A stretch of DNA of 64,000 nucleotides. Origin: Paraphaeosphaeria minitans (lineage: Eukaryota; Ascomycota; Dothideomycetes; Pleosporales; Didymosphaeriaceae). The stretch covers positions 392,001 through 456,000 of the forward strand of contig WJXW01000012.1 of the NCBI GenBank assembly GCA_015832175.1. The letters run 5' to 3'. This document shows, piece after piece, positions 1 to 10,783 of this stretch (the first letter of the stretch is position 1; the number at the start of each line of letters is the position of its first letter). Both the position numbers and the translations under genes were made by a program. The notes beneath the pieces are model-generated. The model was not told the origin of the DNA, did not search any database, and worked only from the letters and a program-made list of their open reading frames with translations.

Positions 1-2117
1 AGCCCGTGATATACTCGAATTGATAAGAGAAGTTTCGTCGAAATATGAGCGCAATCAAGAATGAGCTCTTGCGGCTGCGAGCCCTCCATCTGTGAAAATC
101 CTAGTTTGCCTCCGCGGTAGCCCCATCGTCTATCAGACAGCTTCACGCGAGCGAGCTTTTGGTTTGCGAGTTGAGAAAGGTCTTCCACCACGTGCTTGCC
201 ACCGCCGGCAGAGAATATCTCAAGTTTGAGTCGAGTCTTCTGCTTCTCCTTGGGCAGGAGGTCCCGAAGTTCAGTCTCATTCAGTGCGACTTGGCGGGGG
301 TATTGGTTCTCGACTTCAGGCCATCGCTTCCAATAGTGGCAAACATCGTCACCTTCTGGGTACAACTCTACCCAAGCGATTCCAGATTTCGAAGATGCAA
401 TAACACCTCCCTGACCGTTGTCAACCGTCCAGACCTGTACGCTTCCGTCCCCAACTCCATAGTCCAAGGGTATCCGGAAACACGGGTGAAATCGAAAGCG
501 GAGGGCATCAAGAATGTGCCAGGAACACTCGTCCGAAGGCAGTACTAATCTCTGCCCAGGTGATTTGGTGCGCGTGGCATATGGCTCGCGGGTCGTAAAG
601 GAACGGTTCAAAGTGACGTAGTCACGCAGCATGACTCCCGATTCCTGGTGAGGGCATCCGAACAAGTGGCCGGTCTCATGGAGATGAGCACCTATGCCAA
701 TATTTGCAGATTCCCAGTTGCTACCAGCTTCATTGCAATCGTTGGCGACGTGCGCGGTGTCTGTCCTCGTGCAGTCGCCAAAAGCCTGCCACACTTCCTC
801 AATGCTTGAAGGATAGCTTTGCAGGGCATGCGAACCAAAGATGCCAAGCTGGGTATCGCCAACACCTCCGCCCAGCGCGGCATGCCCTAGGATGATCTGG
901 TGTTGAGGGTCCCAATGTGCGTCAAGGAACAGGCAAGACACGTATTTCTTCTGCCCAGGTTTCGTTTGGAAGTGATTATTTATGGCATCAGCCGCGATGC
1001 CGAACAAATCTCCGTTGTTTGTGGCCTTCGGATTTTGTTGTGCGCGATTCAGGTCGCGAATCTCTGCGACGGTCTTGTCTGACCGAATGATGTGAATCTT
1101 GGCCTGGTTCCGAAATTGGCCGGTGCCCCAATCTTGGTAGCTCAACGATCCCGGCTCCCAGGAGTCTTCGAAGCGAAAGCACCTCCTCCCAAAGCCGTGT
1201 CGATTCATCTGCTCACCAGTAAAGGCTTGCCAGAGGTATGCCGCCATGCGGAATTTCTTAATCGCAAGATCCAATCCGTTGCCTTCACGCTGTATACGTT
1301 CCGGTGTGGCGTCGTATGTGCCAGGTGAGTCGCTCCCAAGAATGATGGCAAGTTGAAGCGGTGGAGAGTCGGTAAGGGGAAGATAATTAACATTAAGAAA
1401 AGAGGCGTGCGGAGAGACGGAAGTGTTGTTCGAGGACACTTTCGGGGAGGCAAAGTCCAAGCGAAGACGGTTCCAGCCCGGCTCAAGGTGTACAAGTGCT
1501 TTGAAGTATGAGTCGCATACCGGCCAGGCAGTGGGAGGGAAGCGCCCTTGATGATGATTCACAGTCACGGTGCCGTCCAGCGGTCTATGAGCCGAGTCGC
1601 CAATTTGTCCAAAGATTAGTAGGACCTGCTGATGCACCTGGGACAGTTAGAGACGCACCCGTTGCGTAATGTAAAAACGTACCCATGAACCCTCGGAAAC
1701 GGATAGCACGCGCGGTGCAAGTAAGGAAGAGGGGTTGGCAGAGAGCTGCGAGCTGCTTGAGGTCGGCATGCCCTGTCCCACGTTAGTGACGGCCTGTGTA
1801 CCTGGTTGGCTGGCGGGCCTCACGTTCATGCTGTAACGCTTGGTAGGATTTGGAGCGGGTCGCTGAGGCCGAGTTGTGGGCAGCGGCGGGATGTCGTCTT
1901 TGGGTTGGCCGCCAGCTTCTCCAGACGTCGACGTTGCAGGAGAGGATGATCCAAGGGCGGAGGAATTCAGAGTCGACGACGACTTGCGCCGGGGCATGCC
2001 ATTTCCATTCTGTCCATTCGCGTGGCCGTTGCCATTCACAAGGGCCGGGACAGGCTTCTCCTCTGATTTGACGTTGATCTTGCTCTTTCTCCGCAAGCTC
2101 GACAGAAAGGAAGGCAT
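1..2117 (-). CDS. Putative zinc metallopeptidase, YIL108W-like (partial, runs off left edge)
   Basis: Two exons are visible. Exon 1 (2117-1683) encodes a Ser/Pro/Asn-rich, probably disordered N-terminus. A 45-bp intron (1682-1638, GTACGT...CTAAC...CAG) joins in phase 0 to exon 2, which stays open to the window edge, giving at least 690 residues. Exon 2 carries the zincin motif HLHETGHLFGCPH (about 667-705 on the plus strand), whose HExxH supplies the zinc ligands and catalytic Glu, followed by QESGVMLRDYVTLNRSF. That combination is characteristic of the fungal family that includes yeast YIL108W (Pfam Metallopep, PF12044, from memory). Yeast members carry a C-terminal jacalin-like domain, which would lie at or beyond the left edge. 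The substrate is unknown in the family. The start codon is the first ATG of the N-terminal exon; the 3' end is missing. Confidence 0.82.
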
Positions 2118-3578
2118 GGCCGAGAGTGTCGCGATCGTGGGCGGGTAGACCGTTTAACAGATCATAAGGCGAGGGGCGAGGGACCGAATGTGGCGTGGTC
2201 GCGCAATACGTGCACAGGGCGGTATCGAAGACTGCGACGGGTAGTCGGTTGGCAATGGCAGCGGGTCTGGGGGTTGAGGGACGGCGTGGATGGGCAACGA
2301 GCAAGCGAAGTGAGAAGCGACCGACGAGAAATGAGGATGGAGTGAATGCGAGCGTCTCGGGAGTTGAAGGGCGAGTGCAGGTTGAGGTTGCAGGCGCAGC
2401 GAGGGTAGATGTATCAGTATCTACACTTTAGCGTGCAGGAAACCTGCATGGGCGTTGGCCTTGGAAAAGCGCGGAGGTCTCAAACAGGCAATTGCACTCA
2501 GACAAAACACCTGAGGCTTGAGGATCAGGCTGACGGATGAGCAGGCGCGCGTGTACAGGCGGATAAAGAACGACACGGAGTCGCAAAGGCAAGTTTTTGT
2601 TGCCCAGAGCGTCGTCGCGACTGCCCTTCGGTATCAGCCATGACGTCGCCGTGTTTTAGTCTAACAGTGGGCAGGAAGCGGTCCACCGCCAAGCCGTTTT
2701 CCAAGGCGTCTCTCGAAGCCGTGAGCCGGTGGAAACGGACACTCGGTCAGACTGTCGCCATCCAACAAGGGAACGGCGGGACACATGCTGGTGCCCATCT
2801 CTAGGTATCGGTGAATAACTCCGCGTTACCATCTGTGGGATGCGGATGTCGACGGAGCTACCTACCTCTGCGGGGCCCTTACACAATGTTTAGCTGCCAC
2901 AAAGTCACCACAGGTAGATTGGAGAGCCGGACACCAGCCGGGCATGAAGGTGCACAGCGTCCTCGGTTTGATAGCCCACGCATGCCGCGGTGCGACTCGC
3001 AGTTGCACGGCGTCAATCCTCCAGTGTCTCGAACAGCGTGCCCTCGTCCTCGGAGTCCTCGTCCTTCGACCAGGTACCTACATAGTAGACTATGGAAGTG
3101 TGGCTGGTGCTAGTGACAAGGCGGATCGCCCCTAGAGCGCACGCTAAACCAGATGCATGGATACATTTCTCAGCGCACGCCGTACTGTACGGGCCTGTCA
3201 GCAGCAACCATTACGGGCCTGTCAGCAGCAGCCATTACCGTCTAGCTTCCAGCCCCCTGTCCTCGCCAAACACCAAAAGCAATCTCGCCAGGCTGCCAAT
3301 TGCCCGGCCAGCGTCGTTTTTCGTGATGGATGTGTAATAGTCACCGTCTCTGCTCCAACTTGGCGCTGACAAGCCTCGTGAAGTAGGCCGCCTCGATTGC
3401 CCGGTGCTTGGGGCCTGTGCTTTGGCAAGCTATTCCCTATCCCTTCAAAGCGCTGTCCACATTCCTCCGCCGCTTCAGCTGGTGCGACTCGCAAGCCTGC
3501 AACCGCCGTTGAAACGCTTGCGAGAGCTCGTCAACCTCTGCTCCGCACCGCAAGCCTGCTCGCCGGAACCTCTCCACC
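2118..3578. other. Intergenic, divergent promoter region (metallopeptidase / Whi5-like)
   Basis: This stretch separates two divergently transcribed genes and presumably holds both promoters. Short open frames exist on both strands, but none shows a family motif, splice-supported continuity or a start context that convinces me. A short direct repeat (ACGGGCCTGTCAGCAGCA, near 3189 and 3209) occurs about 370 bp upstream of the Whi5-like ATG. Confidence 0.5.
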
Positions 3579-4818
3579 ATGGCCAACGTCAACGTCGACC
3601 GCCGTGATCAGCCCGCCGAGGTTGCGAGCAGGGTGCTGCGGAGGGCTCAAGTCTCAAAGGTACCTTCTTGCCGCGCGCCCCTTTGGGCATTGCGTGCTAA
3701 CCCCGTCTCTGTAGGTGACCCGCACTTTGCAGAACCGCCTTGCGCTGGCCAACGTCAAGATCAAGCATGGATGGCAGGATCTCTCGCTCGACCACCTGGA
3801 GCCGCGGGTAGACGTCGAGCTCAAACGGAAGCGCCCCGGCTCCAGCAACGAAACAATGTCTAACGCCTCGTCCGTCTCGGAACGCTTCTATCAGGACGGC
3901 GTCCTCGACTCGTCCCCGCTGGCTGCGCCCATATTCTCGGAAGAAATTGGCCGGTCGGGCAGTCGGTCGAGCAACCACAGCCATCACAGCCATCACAGCC
4001 AGACCAAGCGGTCTCGCTATACCCAATCCTTCAACAACTACCCCGGCACCAGCAACCACAATCGGATGAAAGTGAGGACGACGACCACCGCATCCCAATC
4101 GTGGAAGAACAGCTTCCAGCTGCCCGAGTCGTCTCCCGTATACCACCGCCGCCATGCTCGCTTCGGTCGTGTGCAGCACGCCCCAAGCCTCTCCTTCGTC
4201 TCCGAGACGTCGACCGTCCCCGACCCTCGCTCGCCCCTCGTGTCCGAAGATGACGACGAAGACCTGCCCGTGTCGTCGTTCCAGATCAACAAGTCCTTCA
4301 TGCGATCCTCGCCACCGAGAGTCCCACGCACACCGCCCCCCGGCGTTGCCCGCTCCGCACGTCTCCGTCACAGCGGCTTCACAGCTGCCGGCGCCGCAAG
4401 AGAAGGACACAAAGGGGAGGAAGATGTTGGTCTGCTCATGCATTTTGCTACCTCACCGTCGCCAGCCCGCCCGGGCGACTCGAAAGCACACATGCTCCCG
4501 CCCTCCACACCGCCGCCAAAATCCACCCCCCTACCATCTTCGCACATGTCCACACCAGGAGGCGGACTCAACTTCGGCTTTGGCCTGCAAACGCCCAACG
4601 CTAACCTAAATTTCGCCGACTTCTTCAACATGTCCCCGAGCCCTGCACAAATCAACCAGTCATGGAACCGCACACCGATTGCTGGAAAGACCCCGGTTGC
4701 TGCACGGGAGGCCCGACGGAGACTGAACTACGACGCGCTGGCGCCGCCTACGGGCGAAAACAGGGTACCCAAAGTCGAAGGCCTCGGCATGGAGCTGGGT
4801 GGAGAGCTCGTCTCCTGA
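3579..4818 (+). CDS. Whi5/Nrm1-type G1/S transcriptional repressor
   Basis: Exon 1 (3579-3659, 27 codons) and exon 2 (3715-4818) are joined across a 55-bp phase-0 intron (GTACC...GCTAAC...TAG), giving 394 residues. Residues about 31-66 (LQNRLALANVKIKHGWQDLS and following) match the short Whi5-like domain. Around residue 264 lies LLMHFATSPSP, which resembles the GTB motif by which Whi5 and Nrm1 dock on the SBF/MBF G1/S transcription factors. Near the C-terminus FADFFNMSPSPAQ is another pattern usual in filamentous homologues. The rest is Ser/Pro-rich with many SP/TP sites, as expected for a CDK-regulated repressor. Family knowledge: such proteins bind promoter-bound G1/S factors and repress transcription until phosphorylated (Whi5) or at the end of the G1 wave (Nrm1). 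Sequence alone does not separate Whi5 from Nrm1; filamentous fungi commonly have a single member. Confidence 0.78.
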
Positions 4819-6263
4819 AAAGCAGGGCTGGCGAGAATGTTGATTACGAGCACCCTCGAGTGCATGACTGACGACTCCAACACGAGTGATACATAGCGAT
4901 GTATACACAAACGTGTTGTCGGATCCATCCCGCGAGGACCCCACTTTGCTTCACACTGTCTTTACCCAGCACGGCGTTCCACGGGAGGATCCAGCCGCGT
5001 TCGGAGACGAAGAAATTTTTGCATCATCACCAGTCTGCAACATGAAGACGGAGCAAACAGATAGCATAGGCAGCCGTCCTGCCCCTCTCCTACCACCCAC
5101 CCAACATGTTACCCGGCGGCACCAGCGAGACTAGCTACACAGCAAGCGCTATGTGCCACCGCCCTCCTTGCATACCCCACGTACACGTTCTGTATCATCG
5201 TGCCCCCCCCCTGTATATTAGCAGCGCTGAACACTTCCCTTTGTCTGTCCGTCCATCTTCTATAGCGGGTACAAGAGATGGTGTGCATCGGCAGGGCTTC
5301 TCCCGCACCTGGGGGGCGAACCAGCTAGGCTGCAGTCGGCATGCAGGGGAGGGAAGGCATGTCGACAGCCGGATAATGCAATGCAACATTGTTAGCTTGA
5401 CCATCCATCTGCACCTTTGTTTCGGCAAACTTGATTCAGGGCTGATGTTGCAGTGCGTATAGGCGCGACGCGGGGGACGTCGCCTATGCATGGACGAGGC
5501 GAGTAGGCAGGCAGCTCCGAAGACGACAGACGCAGACGCAGACGCAGGTGCACACGTTACCATTGCTATTCGCAGTGAATGCGGACCGCTGTCGTCTGAA
5601 TGCACACGCAGCATGGCTGCGCACTTTGATCTGCACAAAGCACACGAGCTGCCGTCGGACGCGCACACCGAGTCTTGGGCCAGAGCAGGTGTACCCTCCA
5701 TCCGCCTCACACCACCACCTACCTAGATATCTTTGTCCCGCTCCGGCTAGTCTACCACACACGAACCCCGCGCCGCCCGTCTCGCATGTATGCATGCAAT
5801 CAATGCAATGCAATCAATAAACAAACAAACAAAGAGGTTGGCCGCGGACTAGGGCATGACGACAGGACCTTGAACTAGACCCAGCTAGCCAACCAACCAA
5901 CCAACCAACCAGCCAACCCAGCCCACCAGTCAGTCAGCCCACCAAGTCCGGCTGTTTTATTACAATAGACTACCTACCTACCTACCTACCGTAGATAGGC
6001 CTGCTCCGCCCCCGATGCAGCGCCGCCGCGGAAAAGAGCAGAGAAAGAGTGCGAGTCACGAAGCTGACGCGTGACGCGAGGCGGACGTGTAGGAAGCCCT
6101 TCCTTCCCGCCACCATCCAAACACCGGCCGTCTGGCGCCATCGCACACCCGAGAAGCCAGACCGAAACTGAGACGGAGAATGGAGGAGGACGACGGGCGA
6201 ATGGAAGGACCCGCTCCGGTTCGTTGGATAGATAGTCTAGGTACCCAGGGGAGTTGTCGCCGT

Positions 6264-6325
6264 ACGCCTACGCCCACGCCTACGCCCACGCCTACGCCCA
6301 CGCCTACGCCCACGCCCGCGCCCGC
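6264..6325. repeat. 12-bp GC-rich minisatellite
   Basis: About five tandem copies of a 12-bp unit (CCTACGCCCACG, with a final Gly-codon-like variant CCCGCG). Both strands are open across it, giving spurious Thr-Pro or Arg-Gly frames. It lies in the spacer between two convergent genes. Confidence 0.85.
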
Positions 6326-6765
6326 GGCATCGGTTCGCAAACGCAGGATCGCTCGTGCGAAAAAAAAGGGTCGTATGGTATGAGGTGGAGAGGAGACGAC
6401 GATGCGAGGCGATGCAGAAAGAAAAAGAAAAAATAAAAAAAAGACGTGAATAAAGTTCATCATTCGGAGATGCATCGACCCAACACATGGCTCGGCGTGC
6501 TCGGATGGCCAGCCATGCATCCCACGATATCTATATACTATCATCTCCTGCATTCGACGCGCTGCCCTTTTCGCCTGCACGTAGATACCTAGTCCACGGT
6601 GTGAGCTCCTCATGTCAGACCTCTGCATCTACCTACCTACCCTAGCCGAATGTCCCGTAATCCATACCTAGTCCAGCCCAAACCCATATCCACGCACCCA
6701 ACCCCCATGCATGTATGTAGCGGTATCTTAATCGCATATCCTGTAAACGCCTCGCAAATGCGCCC

Positions 6766-6790
6766 TTTTTTTTTTTTTTTTTTTTTTTTT
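6766..6790. repeat. Poly-T tract (25 T)
   Basis: An uninterrupted run of 25 T on the plus strand about 110 bp downstream (3') of the minus-strand membrane-protein gene's stop codon. On that gene's strand it reads as poly-A. It could be an ordinary homopolymer or a poly-A trace of a retroposed sequence, but no target-site duplication was seen. Confidence 0.8.
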
Positions 6791-6898
6791 CCATTCCTCA
6801 TGTGCATCCGTCCGCATCGCACCGCACGCGTGGCATCAATAATACATCAGCGAAACCGGCCGGAGGAGCCGACACAAGACGTCGAACCACGGCGGCCC

Positions 6899-7619
6899 CT
6901 AGCCGTACTGGTTCTGGTTGACCTGGCTCGCCATGACCATGATCCAGACGAAGAAGACGGTGCCGATGATCCAAAAGGCAAAGGCAGCGTTCCAGCACTG
7001 GCCTGTCCACAGTGAGTATTCCGTCGGTTGCGCCTCGCCCCCGTCCCTGCTCCCGAGCCGGGCGAGAGAGCGAGAAAGAAAGAAAGAAACAAGTAAGACT
7101 CACAAATGTTGTTCTGCTGCAGCCATGCCAGCGTCTCCACGCTGCTGCCGTACTGCCGGCTCGAGACGTTGCCGACAAAGGCAGCGCACTGGCTGCTGAT
7201 GTTCGGGCCCGCAAACAGATTCAGCGCCGTGCCGACGATGCCCGCGATGAACAGCACGAGCAGGATGAAGCTGAAGAGCATGACGACGCCGGGGAGCAGG
7301 CGGCGCTGCGCGATGAGGACGAGCATGACGAGGATCCAGGCGATGGTCAACGCGCCGACCGTGATGCCGTACGGTATGATCCTGCGCACCTCGTTAGCCA
7401 CACAGGGTCTACGACAGGCGTACGTGCAACCAGGGCAAGGGAACCTTACCAAGGGATCGCCTGCATCATCCTATTCTGGATGACCAGAAACTCCGCAAAG
7501 ACCCCCAGAATCGTGCCCGCGGTGGCGAGCATGACGATGGTCCAGAAGTTGAGCTGGGCATCCGGCCAGAAGAACTTCTCGCGCACCACGACCGCGGAGC
7601 CGACAACTGTGCGTGCCAT
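6899..7619 (-). CDS. Small four-helix (MARVEL-like) membrane protein
   Basis: Three exons: 7619-7450, 7381-7104 and 7002-6899. The introns are 68 bp (7449-7382) and 101 bp (7103-7003). The joined length is 552 nt, 183 residues, ending ...NQNQYG-stop. Four hydrophobic helices are evident: about residues 22-47, 58-82, 85-113 and 150-173. Between helices 3 and 4 lies a polar loop with two cysteines and two N-x-S sites, so it is probably extracellular or lumenal. The topology resembles fungal MARVEL-domain or tetraspan plasma-membrane proteins. I do not recognise a named orthologue, and the function is unknown. ATG at 7619 is the only start that keeps helix 1 in frame. Confidence 0.75.
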
Positions 7620-8376
7620 TGTTTTCGCTTGCCTCGCACCCTTGCTGCTCCCGTGCGAGTGCGATGCGATGGATGTAGGACCCGAACGGTGGCGCGAGCG
7701 GAGATGGGTATGCGCTGGTGTCGTTCACGCCCGGGGATGCGGTTTCACGTGCTTCTCTCCTGCTCTTGAACGTCCGTTCAGCTAGACCACCGTGCCGTTC
7801 GCGACAGTCCTCGTGAAACTCCCTCCTGCAATCCGTCGCGTAGCAGCGGCGACGTTCGTTCCCGTCTCGCGATGCGGGCGCGGGTTCAGCGTAAGCGAGG
7901 GCGTGACGTGCTACGCGTCGCGGGGCACCAGCAGTGGCAACTTGGGGAAGCGGTCGTGTCGAAGCAGCAAAGACGTGCGCAGGCGTAAAGAGCGTGGATG
8001 CAGCGACACTCGACGCAGGGCGCGGTGCCTGGATCATGTGGTAGCGCTGGCGGCGAGGCCGAGGATCCCGCTGCGAGGTTGGGAAGGGGTTGGGGTCGCG
8101 ACACCACCCCGACTGCATGGGAAATGACGACGTCTGCATGTAATTGCGACGACAGCACGTCTTCAGGCGCCCGGGCTCGCGGGCGGGAGACTGCAAGTTA
8201 CAAAGTCTTCCTGTGATAGTCATTTTACCCATTAATTGTACTGCCTCTATACCGATACAAGTGGTGAGGCTTCTATGGACTGCTGAGTCGTGCTCGTCCA
8301 GACTCCCCTACGCGTTGAACGCCGCCCATGCACTACCCTTTCCAAATTTCACAGTGTACACCAGTGCGATGCGAAC
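7620..8376. other. Intergenic, membrane-protein promoter / LCB1 3' flank
   Basis: A 253-codon minus-strand frame crosses this region (8232-7471), but it overlaps exon 1 of the membrane protein in another frame and has no motif. I treat the interval as the promoter of the membrane-protein gene plus the 3' untranslated region of the upstream gene. Confidence 0.5.
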
Positions 8377-10123
8377 TCACCTAATCCACTTGTTGCTCTT
8401 CACCACCTTCGTAATTGCGTGACGGATGGTGATACCCGCCTTCTCCGTCTCCTTCTTGGTCAGACCCGAGGTCATGCAAACCTTGATGGCAGGCGGTGGT
8501 TGCCATCCTTCATCCCGCGGGTTAGTCCCCAGAGCGAGAGGGAAGGCCTTGACCCGTGTGATGAGGACGCTGTTGGTAAGGCACTGTTTCATGTCAACAT
8601 TTCGTTCAGTGAGTAGTCGGCTTTCATGAGAACGTACCTCGTCGACGGCATCCTGCAACAGCTGTGCTTGGTCTTTTGTACTCCAGCCCTTGGAAGCTAC
8701 GACTTCTGGTTTTAGTATGAGAATCATGATCGGGTTATCCACGTTGCTTGTGCACTTGACCCAGTCGCTTCTGGGATCTAGTTGGGCGCGCATGGCTTTG
8801 ATGTTGTCGCGCAGCGCCGTCAGGATCTCGGGCTGTTCCTGCAGCATGGAAATTGTTTCGCTGGCGGTGGTCGATAGTAACGCGGGAAGGGCGGCCGAGT
8901 ACGTGTAAGATGCGGAGGAGATGCGCTGGTGCTCCACCACTTCCTCGGATCCAGCACAAAATCCTCCTGCTGCACATAGGGGTCCTGAGAGATTTCCGAT
9001 TATCATGTCGATCTCCCTGGCGTCCACATTCTGTGCTTCTGTGAGGCCCCGGCCGGTCCTGCCGAGAACGCCATAGGACCAGGTCTCATCTAGAATCAAT
9101 CGAAATTTGTACTTGTGCTTGAGTTCGACCTGAAGTCACCGTGAATACGTCTCCCTCCAAATGTGAAGTGCATACCACTTACGAGCCTCGGCAGATCCGA
9201 CACATCGCCGATATTCTCAAACATGCCCTCGGTGATGATGAAGCGCCGGGTAAGCGGCTTCTTCGCTTGCTCCTTGGTGACTCTCTGCAGCACCCTCTCC
9301 AAGTCTTCCAGGTCGTTGTGCTCGTACCACCGCACCGTACTCCTGCTTATCTGGATGCCCTTCCGCGTTGAAAAGTTGACGGCTTTGTCTGCGACAATGA
9401 TGTCGCCTCGTTTGCAAAACGACGGGATGACGCTGGAGATGGTCGAGAAAGACTGTGCGTAGATGATGCAGGCAGGCACGCCCAAGTGCGCGGCTACATC
9501 CGCCTCCGTCTTCATGTGCACATCCTGCGTACCGTAGAACCCTGGCGGTCCACAGGGTCCCACCCCGTACGTGCGCAGCGTCTGGACGGCCTTCTCCTTG
9601 AGCGTCTCGTTCCCGACGAAGTTGTAGAAGTTGTAGGATGCGAGGTTCGTGACGGTGCGGCCGTTGGAAAGCTTCGATTTGGGCCCAGTAGGACTGCGCG
9701 CGCATCAGCATGGCTTCCGCATTTTTGAGACGGGGGCAGTTTACCCGACAAGAATCGGGCGTTTCTCGTTCTCGACCTCGTCTGTAGGCGTCATCGCAGC
9801 AACCAGCGGCTCTGGCGTCCACTCATCCACCAACTCGTCGATCTCCTGTTCCTGCATCAGCGCCCCTATCCCGCCCCCTCTGCACACCGCCAACTCACCT
9901 CCTCGGTCAGTTTGACCTTCTTCTGCGTGCTGTAGCTCGGGCTCAGCATGTATCGCACCGCGAACAGAAACAGAAACAGCTCAATCGCGCTGCGCACGGG
10001 GTCATCCTGGTAGCTGCTTTTGATGTACCGCAGTATGATGGCCGAGCCGGGCATTTTGTGGAACTGGGCGTTTGCGTCGTTGAAGAGGCGCACCAGCGTG
10101 TTCTGCGTTTCTTGAAGATCCAT
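8377..10123 (-). CDS. LCB1: Serine palmitoyltransferase subunit 1 (Lcb1)
   Basis: Five exons: 10123-9899, 9851-9745, 9693-9183, 9129-8638 and 8583-8377, with introns of 47, 51, 53 and 54 bp. They sum to 1542 nt, 513 residues. The protein has an N-terminal membrane segment (about 41-62) and then the fold-type I PLP-transferase body. Diagnostic stretches are GRTVTNLASYNFYNF, YGVGPCGPPGFYGTQDVH and LDETWSYGVLGRTGRG. As expected for Lcb1, the catalytic PLP lysine of the partner Lcb2 is not seen. Lcb1 is the non-catalytic half of the ER serine palmitoyltransferase, which condenses L-serine with palmitoyl-CoA to 3-ketosphinganine, the first step of sphingolipid synthesis. The C-terminus ends KSNKWIR-stop; a further short exon cannot be excluded because GGTGAGT occurs right at the stop. 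Confidence 0.93.
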
Positions 10124-10783
10124 GGTGGGCGGCGACAGCAGTTTAGTTGTTGAGTATTGCTCCCCCGAAAACTAGTGGTTCCGACTTGGAGGTCGCGGTT
10201 GCGGAGTGCGTCGGGACAGAAGGAACGCGACCATACCCGCACGTGCCCAGTAATTTCAACGGTCGCCACTCAATTCACAGCCCGAACAGACCACACCGGC
10301 GAGCATTCATCCCTCAAGTCCCATGTGGAACGTCACTCCCGACACTCTGCGGTCAAAAAAAGGACAATCAGAGCAATCAACCTATGTCATAAATCGGGGC
10401 AACTGTTGGTCAACTTCGCGACATCTCAACGGAGTGGGGCCATCCTCAGCACGTCACGATTGCAGGCAAAGCGTAATAAGAACACTAAGATCCGTGTATT
10501 TAAGCCAATGCAAACGCTTATCTAACATATTCGCCTACCAAATCCACCAAAACCCAGCCATTGTTTCATAGTATATGTGCAGCCGCCTGATGGACGGACG
10601 AAGTGAACAAGACATGGGCCTCAACAACCCAGTCCAACACCCGGAAGACGAAAGAGATGCTTGCACCTGTCGAACGGCTCCAATATTACAATCATTATGA
10701 GAGACTCCAGTGTCCACGCCGTCATGCTTGCGCCATGTTGTACAATGTAAGGTCAAATAAATCCAACTCGACTTCGTAACCTT
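10124..10783. other. Intergenic, LCB1 promoter / FKS1 3' flank
   Basis: This interval is the LCB1 promoter and the FKS1 3' untranslated region. The short plus-strand frames show no recognisable protein features. No repeat stands out. Confidence 0.55.

Larger units (their letters stand above)
4819..6898. other. Intergenic between convergent genes, rich in simple repeats
   Basis: About 2.1 kb between two convergent 3' ends with no supportable gene. It holds CCAA repeats (about 5889-5914), a TACC array (5971-5990), a CCTACGCCCACG minisatellite (about 6264-6325) and a 25-T tract (6766-6790). Open frames here are low-complexity translations of the repeats. Confidence 0.6.

Noticed and set aside
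6766..6790. Poly-T tract as the tail of a retroposed element
   Set aside because: No target-site duplication or element body was found next to it; a simple homopolymer is sufficient.
7471..8232. 253-codon minus-strand frame
   Set aside because: It overlaps exon 1 of the membrane-protein gene out of frame and has low-complexity Arg/Pro content.
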